NCBI RefSeq assembly: GCF_037042905.1
Contig: NC_087252.1
Coordinates: forward strand, 18,183,701 to 18,247,700
Direction of reading: 5' to 3'
Source of the DNA: Lytechinus pictus
Taxonomy: Eukaryota; Echinodermata; Echinoidea; Temnopleuroida; Toxopneustidae
DNA: 64,000 bases
Shown here: piece after piece, positions 21,194 through 62,000 of the stretch
Position numbering within the stretch: position 1 is the stretch's first letter
How the letters are laid out: every line of letters begins with the position of its first letter
Made by a program: the position numbers and the translations under genes
Notes under the pieces: generated by a model
What the model was told of the DNA's origin: nothing
The model's database searches: none
What the model saw: only the letters and a program-made list of their open reading frames with translations

Positions 21194-23570
21194 AAAACTA
21201 CCCAGAATTTTATAAATTTTTAAAACCAATTTTATTGTTGAGTGGACAGTATGTTGCCCAACATTTTAAGGGTGTATGTTAGGATAGAATTGCTAACAGG
21301 CATCTTTGTGTGCGATTTGCAAGATTGATATTCCCCACCCCCGCGCAATATTGGGTGGAAGGAACAAGCTTATAAATTGGTTGGGTATAATATTAGAAGT
21401 TTTGTCCCATATTATGCAAATTGCATGTTTGTTGGGTTAATTGCAAAGCAAAATTGGTTAAAGATTTATACAGTATTTCTATTTGGTATCATGAATTTTA
21501 CCCAACAAACATGTCATGTTCCTTCTATTCCACACAAATTGAACAACCAAATTCCCTATCCAAAACCTAACCCTTAACCTAATATAAGACCTCATCACAA
21601 CTCTTACCCTATATCTTAGATGAAATAAGGGCCGGAGCAATTGTCGTCGAAGCAAATGTCGTGTCCCCAAACATACATGTTCCTTTTTTTACTAAATATT
21701 GGTTAACATTAACGACGTTAAAAAACACCACTCCTGCATGCATTGGGTTTTATTGTTTTTCTTATCATTTTTTTTATAAACAAGCAATACAAGGAAGACT
21801 CGATACTCAATTTAAGTTGTATACACAATTTGAAAGCTGATGTAGCTCAAAATTTCATTAAAATAAAATCAATACATTCTCAACATTACTGATAGTACAA
21901 ACTCAAAACAAACACCGGAAAACTAATTGAAACTGAGTTATAACAAGAGAGCATTAATTTCCATCGGTATTCTGTTGTCTGACAAGTTGTCAGATTTAAC
22001 GAATACCCATGAACCTGAATGACTGAGTAGCACTTTTTCTATGGAAACTGTCGGATAAAAATACTTTGTCAAAAGTATCCGACAAATCCCTGCACAAAAT
22101 CCACCCCCCCCCCCAACTACAACTGCCGAACTCCAACAAACTCGCCTACATGATTTTAATCAGATGAAGGAGGGGAGGGGTGGTACTATAAATACGACAT
22201 TGGTAGAGAAAGTGACAGGAAAAGAAGAAGAAAGAGACGAAGAAGAAGGAGAAGAAGAAGAAGAATTAGAAGGAGGAGGAGGGTGAGAAGGAAGGACGGA
22301 AGGAAGGATGGGATGAAGAAAGAAAGAAAGAAAAAAAAAGAAAGAAAGAAAGGGAAATCGGGGAGAGACGGGTCAATTAAGGGAGGGGGAGTCAACCAAT
22401 TTGCAAGTCAAAACTAAACTGAGCACATAGTTAATATCATAATTATTCATTATTCAATAATTACATCATGTACATTTATATTTATTTACAAAATAGTCCA
22501 GTACAATCTGAAAAGTAAGATTTCATACACGTTTAAATCGCAATACATTACAACATGTATTGGAGTACTATATATCGAATATGATTTTAGAAATTTAGAA
22601 AAAACATTTTTAAGCCCATCAAAACAGTTTTCATTAAATTCAGTTGTACTAACTATATATCTTAATAGTAAATACTTGGATCTGAATTGTAAAGACACTG
22701 GAAAATTTGCATAGAACCCATTTACTCATGAATATTGATAATACATCTATATATAAGATCACTATTTTAGTACTTTGCATTCATACTTATATACGTACAG
22801 TATATTATTGTATAGTGTTATTGCTTTTTGAAAATAAATGATCACCTTAATTATCAAAATAAATTTATAATAAAAACAGACAATATGTAAGAAAGGTTGG
22901 GTCCGATAATAACGGAAGGGCTTCGCCTACCCCTCGATCTGCCACGGGGATGGGGGGGGGTTCTAACAAGACAGGTTGCATTTAATCAAATCGTTTAAAG
23001 AAAGAACAACTGTACTTCACATTTACTAACACTGAATACTTTTATATAACTATTTGGTAATTAGAATTAAGTAGTTTTACAAAATAGTTATCCCGGGACT
23101 GCAAATAAAAACAGACATACGTTGACAAGCCTAAATTCATGAGGTCTCAGTCTCAGAAATATTATGCATAGGCTATGACTCAGTGGAGAGGTCACGAGCC
23201 CAATTAGGATTCACGAGCTCAAGTGTTATGTAGTTTATCGACATCAAATATTTTCTGATTAATCGAAACTTCAATGTTAACAGAAATATGCACTCTCGAG
23301 TCATTTCAACCAAGTATAGAAGGCGACTATGCACCCGACCACCGGGGCATGATTTGAAACCGAAAGCAAGGTTTTTAAGAGAAGGTTCAGCAGAAAATAA
23401 TCATGATTTAGACAGACGTAATCTTTAGACTCGTGGAACTTCGGCCTAATTTTTGTGGAAATTAAGATCCCAATAAGGTTTGTCTTAGCAATATTTACTT
23501 TGTTGCTCCATAATCATGTTTCGTGCTATCATTTTTCTCTCGCTGATCTATTTCTTTTTTTTTGTATATA
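21194..23570. other. No gene seen; purine tract at 22195-22390
   Basis: Mostly AT-rich unique-looking sequence. A long GA-rich purine tract lies at about 22195-22390. Short C-runs or G-runs lie at 22103-22114 and 22951-22960. No frame has family-level support. Confidence 0.4.
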
Positions 23571-24028
23571 GTACACTGTTAAAAATGATTTAAACAACGC
23601 TGTTTACTATGTAAATCGCACAGTAGTTGTTTAAACATTTTAAACAAGTGTTTAAAATCTTAAACAACAAAGTTTAAATTTAAATATTTAATCATCATTA
23701 ATTTAAGCATGGTTGTTTAAGATTTTAAACACTTGTTCAAACCGTTTAAACAACTACTGTGTGATTCACATACACAGTAAAAACGCTGTTTAAGATTTTA
23801 TACAACGCTGTTTACTATATGAACCTTACAGTATTTTTTTAACCGTTTAAACAATCATGTTTAATTTATTGAAGATTAGATATTGAAAATTAAACTTTGT
23901 TGCTTAAGATTTAAACAATTGTTTAAACTGTTTAAACAATTGATGTAAGGTTCATACAGTAAACAGCGTTGTATATTTTTTTTACTGTGTAGTAAACAGC
24001 GTTGTTTAAATTATCGTTAACATTGTAC
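23571..24028. mobile_element. MITE built on TTTAAACA, with about 40-bp TIRs
   Basis: The left end starts GTACACTGTTAAAAATGA and includes ATTTAAACAACGCTGTTTAC. The right end is the same sequence inverted (about 23988-24028). The interior repeats GTTTAAAC/TTTAAACA about 15 times in both orientations, so it is one large imperfect palindrome. No protein. A related fragment is at 54550-54635. Confidence 0.75.
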
Positions 24029-25012
24029 GTTTTCAATGTAGTTTTCTTTCTACAATGTAGGCCAACATTTCTCCATATAAGCACAACGTTTTGTCGATGA
24101 AGTCACAGGCTACCAATAAAATTGAAAATAAGCAATGTTAAAAAGGAAGCATTATATATGTTTTCCTATATACTAATAACAAATAGACACATAAGAAAGA
24201 GTGAAAACAAGTCAGGCATAATTGACTAATAACAATAATAGTCGCTAAGAACAGGGGCATCAAGCTCAAGCTATATTATTTGAGATATTTAACAAATCAA
24301 AATAATATATGTACAAACACTAAATACACTATACACACGGACCCAGGTGATAATTATTATTATTTACAAATCAATAAGGGGATCATACATGGCTACGGAT
24401 ACTATTTTAAAGCAAACATTTTTGATGGGAAAGTTTTCTCTTACGAAAAGTCTGTTGTAAAAATACCAGAAAAAATAATGAAAAATATTGGTAAAGGTTT
24501 GAGGTTAATCCATCAAAGATTATGCAGTTATGAGACTTTTAAGTTTCTAATTTGTGACCTCATTATATGAGCAGCTCCCCCATAATTCATGTTATATAAA
24601 ACGCATAATTTCAATTTGTGATGGTTCATGATGAATAAAAATTTGTTTCTTTCAGGAGTGGATGTGAAATTATTTGTCTGTTGATATCATGAATGTACAA
24701 TAAATAGGCTTACCATTTTGAAATTTTTGAGAAAATTACATTTTATTGATATTTTACTGTACGATATCTGGGAAAGTTGCTTGCATTATGACGTCAAATA
24801 AAAAAAAAATTCTAATACGTTTTTGAATCTTTAATGTATTCTCCTTAAACCTTCACCAATGATTTATTAGTTTTTCTGCTCTTTTCACAAAAAAAAGACT
24901 CTTCGTCAGGGTCCCATTAAGTGGAAGATATAGGTCATGGGAGTATGTGTATCCCCAGTCCTGGCTCCACTGCTGAATAAATTTGGTAAATTATCATATA
25001 CGTTGGCATGGA
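24029..25012. other. No supported gene
   Basis: AT-rich. A 96-codon frame at 24280-24570 has no recognisable domain and ordinary AT-rich codons, so I do not call it a gene. Confidence 0.4.
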
Positions 25013-25246
25013 AGCTTTAAAGTGCCATCGGCTTGACAAGATGACGAATTATAATATCTTGTCGATATATCGACACAATAACGATATTATGCCAATATGG
25101 CGAGATACGTATCTCAACAGGTCGAATAAGAAGCATGTATTTATAAGTACATTATCTTGCAGTTTGACTTATAAGCAAGTTATATGTCGTCGTGGCAAGA
25201 TGAGATATTACACCATCTCGTCAAGTCGAGGCACCTTAAAGCTTTC
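25013..25246. mobile_element. MITE built on CTTGACAAGAT / GTCGATAT words
   Basis: Terminal inverted repeats start GCTTTAAAGTGCCATCGG and continue into CTTGACAAGATG, mirrored at about 25214-25246. The interior repeats AAGATATT/GTCGA/CTTGTCG words in both orientations. A sister copy is at 54348-54545, at the other side of the CAP gene's first visible exon. Confidence 0.75.
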
Positions 25247-25607
25247 GCACAGTGGATACAATACTTTATATTCAGCAAATCAAAAGAGGATGTTAATCAA
25301 ACCTATTGAAAACATCAGTCAGTCCTCAGCCCGTGATAGTCATAAACGCTTCAATTTTCAGAGTGAATATAAAAGCTCCAAATAAAAAAACACCCAGGCA
25401 AAATTTCAGATGATTACAAGTCATAACTTGAGGGGGCAAGATTATTGATATACTGAGAGGACTTGACCCCCCCCCCCCCCCTGGGAAAAAGATACAATAA
25501 TAATAATAATAATAATGAAAACACATGCGACTTGTATATAGGAGAATTATACTTGTATAATGAATGATTAAGACAGATTTTGAGTTGAACATCACACATA
25601 TCAATTC

Positions 25608-25613
25608 TTTATT
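25608..25613 (-). promoter_or_regulatory. Polyadenylation signal AATAAA of the CAP gene
   Basis: TTTATT on the plus strand reads AATAAA on the minus strand, about 124 bases after the stop codon of the CAP gene. The position is suitable; use is inferred. Confidence 0.45.
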
Positions 25614-25736
25614 AAAAAAAAACGGTACAACACTCACGAAGGGGAAGAGAAAGGAAAAGGAAGTTGAACTTGAAAAATATCTTATGTTCGTAAAGTGGTT
25701 TCCATCAAATAAAAAATAAAACGCGTTTGCTGCCCT

Positions 25737-54176
<28,440 letters not shown>

Positions 54177-54347
54177 CTGAAAAAAAAAACAGGCAATAAA
54201 ATTGATATTAGAAATTATATCAAACTTTTACAGTAAACACAGTTTAGAAGCCTATACATTAATTGTTATAGTAAAGAACTTACAGATTTCTCCTCGCAGG
54301 CAGTTCGAGTGAACGAAAATGATGTAAGAAAAATAATAACGAAATAT

Positions 54348-54545
54348 CTTAAAGTGCCATCGACTTGACAGCAGTCTAATTATGTCGACATGCCGAGATA
54401 AGTTATCTTGCCGAGTCGACTTTAAAAAATGGCATGTTGACATGGCAAGATATTTTATCTTGCCAATTAAGTCGACTTGTAAAAAAGTGATATGTCGACA
54501 TATAACTTTTTTATAAGTCGACTAGGCGAAATAACTTAACTTCGG
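54348..54545. mobile_element. MITE, sister of the one at 25013-25246
   Basis: Starts TTAAAGTGCCATCGACTTGAC like the other copy and repeats AAGAT/ATCTTGCC/GTCGACTT words in both orientations. Its right end is less clear. Confidence 0.65.
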
Positions 54546-54549
54546 CCCT

Positions 54550-54635
54550 ACAGTAGTTGCTTAACAGTTTGAGCAGCCATGCTTTATTTTTTGAGAATTA
54601 AATATCAAAAATTAAATTAAACTTTGTTGTTATCA
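54550..54635. repeat. Fragment of the TTTAAACA MITE family
   Basis: From ACAGTAGTTGCTTAACAG to AAATTAAACTTTGTTG it matches the interior of the element at 23571-24028 (about 23600-23665 and 23830-23905). It directly follows the preceding MITE. Confidence 0.6.
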
Positions 54636-55425
54636 ACTTTGTCTTCACGGACATTTCAAGTCCTTACAGTGACTCTAATTATCCATGGCATTTCAACATC
54701 AATGTCATCATCGCCAGCATTGTGGGCTTTAACTTAAGAACTCTTTGCCAGCTAATTCGGATTATTATTTTGGGATTAACCAGAACTGACTCTTAAGATC
54801 ATTCTTTTTTTCACTTTGTGCTTTATTTTTCATGTAAATAAAAAAGAGGAAAATAATCTAAGTAAATTATTTTTGTTATCTGTTGGATATTTCTTTAATA
54901 TCGTAACAACGTGCATGGAGATAATAAAAAATATGGTATTGCTCTGAGAGCTTTCTTTATTAGAGTATATAGACTTCATTGACCATCCGTGGCGGGCATT
55001 ATGCGTGAGATAATCGAGCAAATAACGAATAGTGATATTACCATGATTATCTTCACGAATATGAATACGAGTGTCTTTCACAATTATAAAGGCTTTCCGA
55101 GAAGCTATCGTGACAGTTTTGTATAAAAAAAAGTTGGGAAAATCACAGAGTTTTTATGATTATTTAACCAATAAATTGACATTTGAAAATAAAATCTGAA
55201 CTTGATTGCAAAGTGAATAAATGATAATACTTGTACGAAATATTAAATAATAGAGGACAGAAATAAACGGACAGGGAGGGAGAGAGAGAGAGATAGAGGG
55301 GGGCAGCAAGGGAAAAGGAAGGGTTCTATTTTTTGGAGTATCGGACGTTTTTGTACCCTTTGTTGCATCCCATTCCTTAATAACACTGATGATTCCCATT
55401 TCCCATCATACGCCTAACTATCTTC
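54636..55425. other. No gene seen
   Basis: AT-rich region between the CAP gene's first visible exon and the divergent SAMD3-like gene. An upstream CAP exon or promoter could lie here but I could not identify one. A short GA tract lies at 55262-55320. Confidence 0.4.
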
Positions 55426-55427
55426 CT

Positions 55428-55665
55428 ACACACTTAAAAATAGGTAGTCAAAATTTGACTAGTTTGGGAGGTCATTTCAAAATAACCCTGGATGTAGTCA
55501 AATTTGACTGCATATGGGGTCAACCTTTCACTGTTTACTTTGCCTTTTGGCTTTTTGACTGCGCCGGAAGTTAAAAATGACTAGGTGTATGAAGTGGAAA
55601 AATAACTTGCCTAAAGAGTCATCATCAAAATGACTGCAATGGAAGTTGAACGGCGGAGGGATATA
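55428..55665. repeat. Word-repeat element built on TTTGACT / AGTCAAA
   Basis: AGTCAAAATTTGACTAG, GTAGTCAAATTTGACTGC, TTTTTGACTGC and AAATGACT recur between ends ACACACTTAAAAATA and ATATTACTGTGTGC. It resembles the other single-word foldback elements here. Non-coding. Confidence 0.55.
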
Positions 55666-55979
55666 TTACTGTGTGCATTGTTCAATAATCAATAGTTATT
55701 TTGCTAATACTTGTAATGTTGTAATAGCAAACAAATTTAATCAGTGTGAAAGAAACAACATTTTAAAACTTTCCATGTATTTCACTTCATTTGCGTTGTG
55801 ATATATATTATTTTTATCAAAGAACTATTTTACTTCAGGTCGAATCACTCAATGTATGGTGAGTATATCGATTTCGAATTTCCCGCCGCGTACCGGTACC
55901 GTATACCGTACGTACGTCTCAAGCAAGTTAGTTGCAAATTTTTTACTGCAGTCTGCATGCGACCGCTTAGTTGGTGTTG

Positions 55980-56037
55980 ATGATGGAGAGGCTCCTAAAT
56001 AAGTGGGGATTAGGTGGTTTAGTTGCTGTGTTTGAAG
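55980..56037 (+). CDS. SAMD3-like gene, probable first exon
   Basis: ATGATG start; encodes MMERLLNKWGLGGLVAVFEG and stops at donor GTAAGA. The pattern LLxKWGLxxLVxxF is typical of the first helix of SAM domains. Short, so less certain than later exons. Confidence 0.5.
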
Positions 56038-59000
56038 GTAAGAAATTTGTCTTGAGTGTCAAACATATTTGTGTCTTTACTATGTAAACTTACATGATTG
56101 TAGTATTTCGTTAAGCTTAAGTAATTTCACAAAATAACACGTTGACATTGGCATTGCCATTGCAGTGCATGGCATCATGTAACCCAGAGAGCTCCCGCCC
56201 GCGCAGCGGGCGGGAGCCCAGAATCTAAGACTTAGTAACACTTAACATAACAGACATTAATGCTAAGTCAATCGTATTTCAACACTGATTATTCTGAAGT
56301 AAAGCGTTCCTGAATAAAATAAACTGCCGAGAATTATACTTATTCATATGAAGATGAAATAGAGGGGACGGACTAGGCCTAAACTTCAACTTTCAAGCTC
56401 GAAGTTTGGGCCTAGTCCGTCCCCGCTATTTTCATACCCCATGACTACATCGACAATCTCGCTAGCCGGCTAGCATCGGCGATATCAAAGGCCGGATCCC
56501 GCTCTGACCATATCCCTACATTGACCTAAATTTGAATAGGCCTAAAATCGACAGTTTGTCGTTACTAAAAAACAGGAGGTCGGAAACAAGTCCACATCTA
56601 CCCCTGATAATTGTCTAATCACAATAAAACTGAAATAAAGGTTTACTTTGGACCTACATGAAGCATTCCGATGAATGTCTAGATCTACGACAAACTATAT
56701 AGACCCCTAGTCCTAGATATAGTATTTTTTGAGAAACTCAATGATCACACTTATTTGGAAATCAGGCAAAAGAAATATTGAAATTCAGGTTTACATAGTG
56801 CGTAATACAGGATGAGCCCCGAACCCCGGCAAACACATTACAATTTGCAAGTGAGATCAAAACATGAAAATGAGCGTAACTTACTTTTATTCCTATGGAA
56901 TGTCATTAGAATAGTATTGATGTTCCCTTCAAGATTTTCCGCTCCAATGAAGTTCACTCAGAAACCATGATTTCGAACATCAATTCTATAAACAGATAAT
57001 TAGTCTAGCTATTTCGTTTCAGAAACTTCAAATTTGCAGAGTCCAAAAGAACGACACTTCGCACAGATATCGTAGGGAATTGTGGGACGGAAAAAAATGT
57101 TTAATGCATGAGTACCGTACATGAATAAAACATTAGCGTTTAATCCAATCATACAAGTGCATTATGCGTATTTTGACGTCATTCTCATGAATAAAACATT
57201 GACCCTCCAAAATCATCCTTCAAATTGTCCGCCGGCAGCCATGTTGGCTATGTACAAAACCTATGGGAAAACACGCGGAAAGAGTTCCCTCTCTAGTATA
57301 CGTAAGATCGTATCTCTGTGCCTACAACACACAGTACAATGTCCCATGCAATGTCTATGTGCTTGTGTGCTTTACGCATACACACAACCCAGTGTGTATG
57401 CAATGAATATGATATTTAGCCACTGTATCTTCTGTTTGACATATTTCCCCATTATGTTGATACCCCTATTCCGAAATTGATGAACCTATATGGTATGATA
57501 AGTTTATTGAACTTTATTGAACCCTGTATGTCTAGACTATTCCATTTTCAGTTAGGTATGTGGTGCATCATAAATGACTTGGAAGTACTAACAATTGTTT
57601 TTCTCACAAGTAAAATGTATTCTTATAACTGCAGGAATTTATTTTTTCATAAAGATGTTATTTCTTAAGATTTATGTCTATCATTCATCCCATGTAAAGC
57701 TCCTACAGGTTGCATAGGGCCAATGTCTTATTACTCTGAAATCTTATATCCCCATAAGTAAGTGCTGTGTTCCACACTAAGTATAGATTAGACTCTCAAG
57801 TTGCCAATGGGAAGAGTGGTCATTGAAATCCTCTCTGACAGGCCCTCTGTCGCGAATGAGTTAAATCGTAAGCACAGCTTACATCGCAAAATTGGATGTT
57901 CAGTTGAATTTTTGGACAGTTGAAAATTAACGCAAAAAATTGCATTTTGAAAATGAATAGAGTTTTGTGTCTGATATGAAGACAAATATTGGATTTTGGA
58001 CCCTGAAATTTTTTTTTGATGTTAAGCCGGCATGTACAATTTTGTACGCCAATGTTAGAAAAGACGCGCAAGCGTCGTTTTAAATCGTAAGCACAGCTTA
58101 CATCGCAAAATTGGACGTTCGGTCAGATTTTTGGACAGTTGAAAATTAACGCAAAAAATTGCATTTTGAAAATGAATAGAGTTTTGACAAATAGACAAAT
58201 ATTGGATTTGGGACCCTGAAATTTTTAGAATTGGATGTTTAGAATTGCAAAATTGGACGTTCATTTAAATTTTTGAGAGGACTGCCTTTCAATAAAAAAA
58301 AATAATAATCAATAATAAAAACCCAATATTTTGAGCAAAATAGGAGTCATGCTGAATAATAGGCCTACAAAATCAGATTGATGTAAACATTTTGTATTTC
58401 GTTATTCATTGCACTATACATAATTACATGTACATATCAACTCGTTAACAAAAACTTTTGATAACAAAAAGTATTTTTGTCAAATCTCAAGAAAATGCCT
58501 CACATGGTATAAATTTAAACAGTTCTGACAAGAAGTAAATTCTAATTCCCATGTACTTTAACGAGTAACAAATAATTTTTTTCTGGCCTAACTGAAAAAA
58601 AAATACTGGTATAATAAAAATAACCGTTCAAATATTTGTTTTTTTCTTAAATTCTAGGACATAAGTGCTATTCTGGAAAAGGCTGCTGGTGGCCAGTCCA
58701 TTCTCGGTGAACTTGAAGAAGGTGGACCACAGAGTGCCTCTAACAGACGAAGAATGGTGAGAATAGTTGTATCCCACCTCATGGAGAAATATGGAAACAA
58801 GTAAGAAAATACTCAAAAATTTCCAAACAACTAACAAAATCAATAGACCAGGGTTGGAGCTTAGACCAGTCAAAAGCTATTTTTCACAAAAGTGGTGAAA
58901 TGCAGGTTTGCTGCCAGCTTATGCATGCCCTGTCTGGGGATATATGAGGGATGGATATAAGTTCTCAACCGTCAGGTAGAAGGAGAAAAGATAAATTGAT

Positions 59001-62000
59001 GATTTTCATATCCCTGATATGATTCAACAACTCTTAAAATTGGGGGGGGGGGGAAGTTTCATTATAAAAATTAACTGAAATATTTGCTTTGTTACAAAAC
59101 TTTGACTGTTTCAGGTTTCTGAAGATAACTTTTCAATAGAAAATGAAAAGACAGTTACAATCAATATTCATCTCCAAACTTGTTCAGATGCATGAGGGTC
59201 ATGGTGCAGTGACATCACTGGAAGATGATTGCCCTTGCTGTGCTGCTAAAAAGTATGCAGCATAGTTTAAAGGCAGCAGGGAGCATCTGGAAGATGAATG
59301 AGTGCAAAATCTATTTACTAATAAAAGACAAATTTGTTCTTATATTATCTTATAGGTATCTGTAGTAGATCATTATTTTTTCCTTTCTTCTTGGATCTTT
59401 ATAATAATAGACCATCTGCTGAACAGAAGGTGGGCATGGCAATATCCATGATTCAACAATTTCCAGCACTGAAAGATGTTGAAGGACCTGGTTATGTAAG
59501 TATAAGTTTAATCACGTTAAAAGAACATCAATGGAAGCAGAAAATTGTGTTGTTATCAACAAGTTGTTTTTGTCCCATTGTACCATATGGCTTTCCCCAT
59601 GAACAATAACTTTGAACAGAAGAGAAAATACCGGACTCATCTAACGCTTATTGGTGGCATTTCGGTTTCTCTCGTGCCATATTCTTTCTGTTGTTCGATA
59701 ACAACAATATGCGTTGTCAACTATTTTGCACCATCATAAGTGTTTAAATACTGAATTGAACAAAACTTTTACACTTAAATGTTACACTTTTTTAGGTTGT
59801 TCTGTAAAGTAGGTGCTGTATATTCACTCATTGCTGTTACATGTATTTCTTTGTATAAATTTCGCACATAGGAAGCATGGTATACACAAGCAGTAGAGGG
59901 TGAACATGCAAAGGGCTTCATCGAAGAAAGGTTGAAAAATGTGAGAAAGAGAATGCCAAAGCAAGGGTGGACATCTTTGGAACCTTCAAGTTTAAGTGAG
60001 GAGAACCAGAAAGAACCATCAACCAAGGACAAAATTGAAGAACTAAAATCTAAAGGTATGTTAATGTGCCTAGTTTAAGTTTTGTTGCATGCTTTGTGAA
60101 CATTGAATGTTTAATTATTACTGGCTCATCTTCAAGTTCAAGTTGGGTTTGGTAGGCTTACTTGATTACAATCTTCAGAATTATCAGATGATTTATAATG
60201 TTCCACATTCCACAGACCAGTCTTTGGTCTACCAATTTTCACCTCATGATGCTCAGCAGATTGCTTGTGATCAAGTTAGCTCAATCGGTAGGGCATTGTA
60301 CTCCAGATCTTAAGGTTGTGTGTTCAAGTCCCAGCGCAGCCATGATTTGTATGTTTGATTGAAATTCCCTTGGCCACGGAACTAATTGCTTATTGTCTCA
60401 GCTACCGGTATAATATTCGGGGACTCCGAGAGCTGGTCCCAGTTGCAATATTGTTCTTCTAGATGTAGGCTGAATAGGGTTCTGTGCCCAATAGCAGCTG
60501 CATCCCTGGATGATGCTAAATGGAGTGTCTTTTGGGTGAAAGTGATCAATGCCATTTCTCTCAAAGTGTGTTGAGGCTGTGAGTTTACGCTTTAAATTTG
60601 TAGAGCGCACTTTAAAATCATCTGCATGTTTTTTTTTTTTTTGATGTTGCTTGTAACACTTAATCAACTTGCATCAAAGGCATGTTCCAACCTCTTACAA
60701 GAAACCTATAACTAGTTTAGATAAATTTTTACAGGAAGCTTAGTCTGATTCCTGCAGTGCATCTGGTCAGGAACTTACATCCCAGGGGGGGTCTGTCCTC
60801 ATTGAAAGGGGGGTATCATGCATGACCAAGGACTTGCCTAAAGCATCCTAAACAAGTATTTACAAATGCAAAAATATACACCCTAAATAAGTATGATTAT
60901 CGGTAATTTGCTACCCTAAGTAAGTAATCCCCAAAGCAAGTAATAACTATTTTCAAACCAAGCAAATAGTGATATATGCTTTGCTTTCCGTGCATGAGGT
61001 CGGGCTAATTCAAGTGTTTGCGGGCATGTGCAAAGTGTTTTTGGCTGGGATTTGGGAATATTCCATCATTGTGATAAACTGTAGTGTTAAATGAACATGC
61101 AATTAGCCCTAAGTACACAGGTAAGGTGAATTTTTTTTTAAGACACTGAATGCGTAACTCATCGGTTTAAAAAAAGTGACCCTTTTTCTTGATTTTTTGT
61201 GATTTTGAGACCCTATTTACGTGCATGATTGTAAAAAAACACCCTTTTTACGTGAATTATTGGTCAAGCATGATACCCCCCCCTTTCAATGAGGACAGAC
61301 CCCCCCCCCCCCCCCGGGGACTTACATCAGTGCACTAGATCTTAGGATTGATTGCCGTCAAATTTTAGAGCCTTAAACAGGTGTCACCGGCATGGTGGCC
61401 TAGTGGTTAGAGCGTCCGCCTCATGATCGGGGGGTTGTGGGTTTGAACCCCAGCCGGGCCATACCAAAGGCTTTAAAAATGGTACCTACTGCTTTCTTGT
61501 CAGGCACTCGACATTAGAAGAATGGAGTAGGGAAGTTAAACACATGGCTACCAGTGGACTAACCCCCTGCTGTAGTTTCTCTACTTTCCTATGTGGCCTA
61601 GGTTTATTGAAATGGAGATAGGCGCCGCTCTATGGGCCGAAAGGCTTGAGAAGGACTTTAACTTTTTGTAAAAGGTAGTTTAGGGTTTGCTGTAGGTAGC
61701 CTACTATTGATTTTGTTTTTTATCACCTTGTCTTTTTCAGAAAAAGATATGGAGCCGGAGAACTTGGAAGAAATGAAGCAATGGCTTCAACATAATAATA
61801 GCCCTATCCCTAAAGTGGTGGAATTCATGAAGAAGACTGCACTGAAAAGACAAGAAGAAATTCACTCAGAGAAGAAATCTACCGTGCATGACATCGAGTT
61901 GCAATGGCCTCGACTCTTTGATGTCCCTAACATGGTATGGGGTAACTTTTGTTTTCTTGGTTTATGTCAAAAGTACAGTAAAGCATTAATTCTTGAGGTG

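Noticed and set aside
24280-24570. 96-codon frame
   Set aside because: No recognisable domain, AT-rich composition, no splice or neighbour support.
57121-57480. 119-codon frame within the SAMD3-like intron
   Set aside because: No domain, no splice sites that keep phase with known exons.
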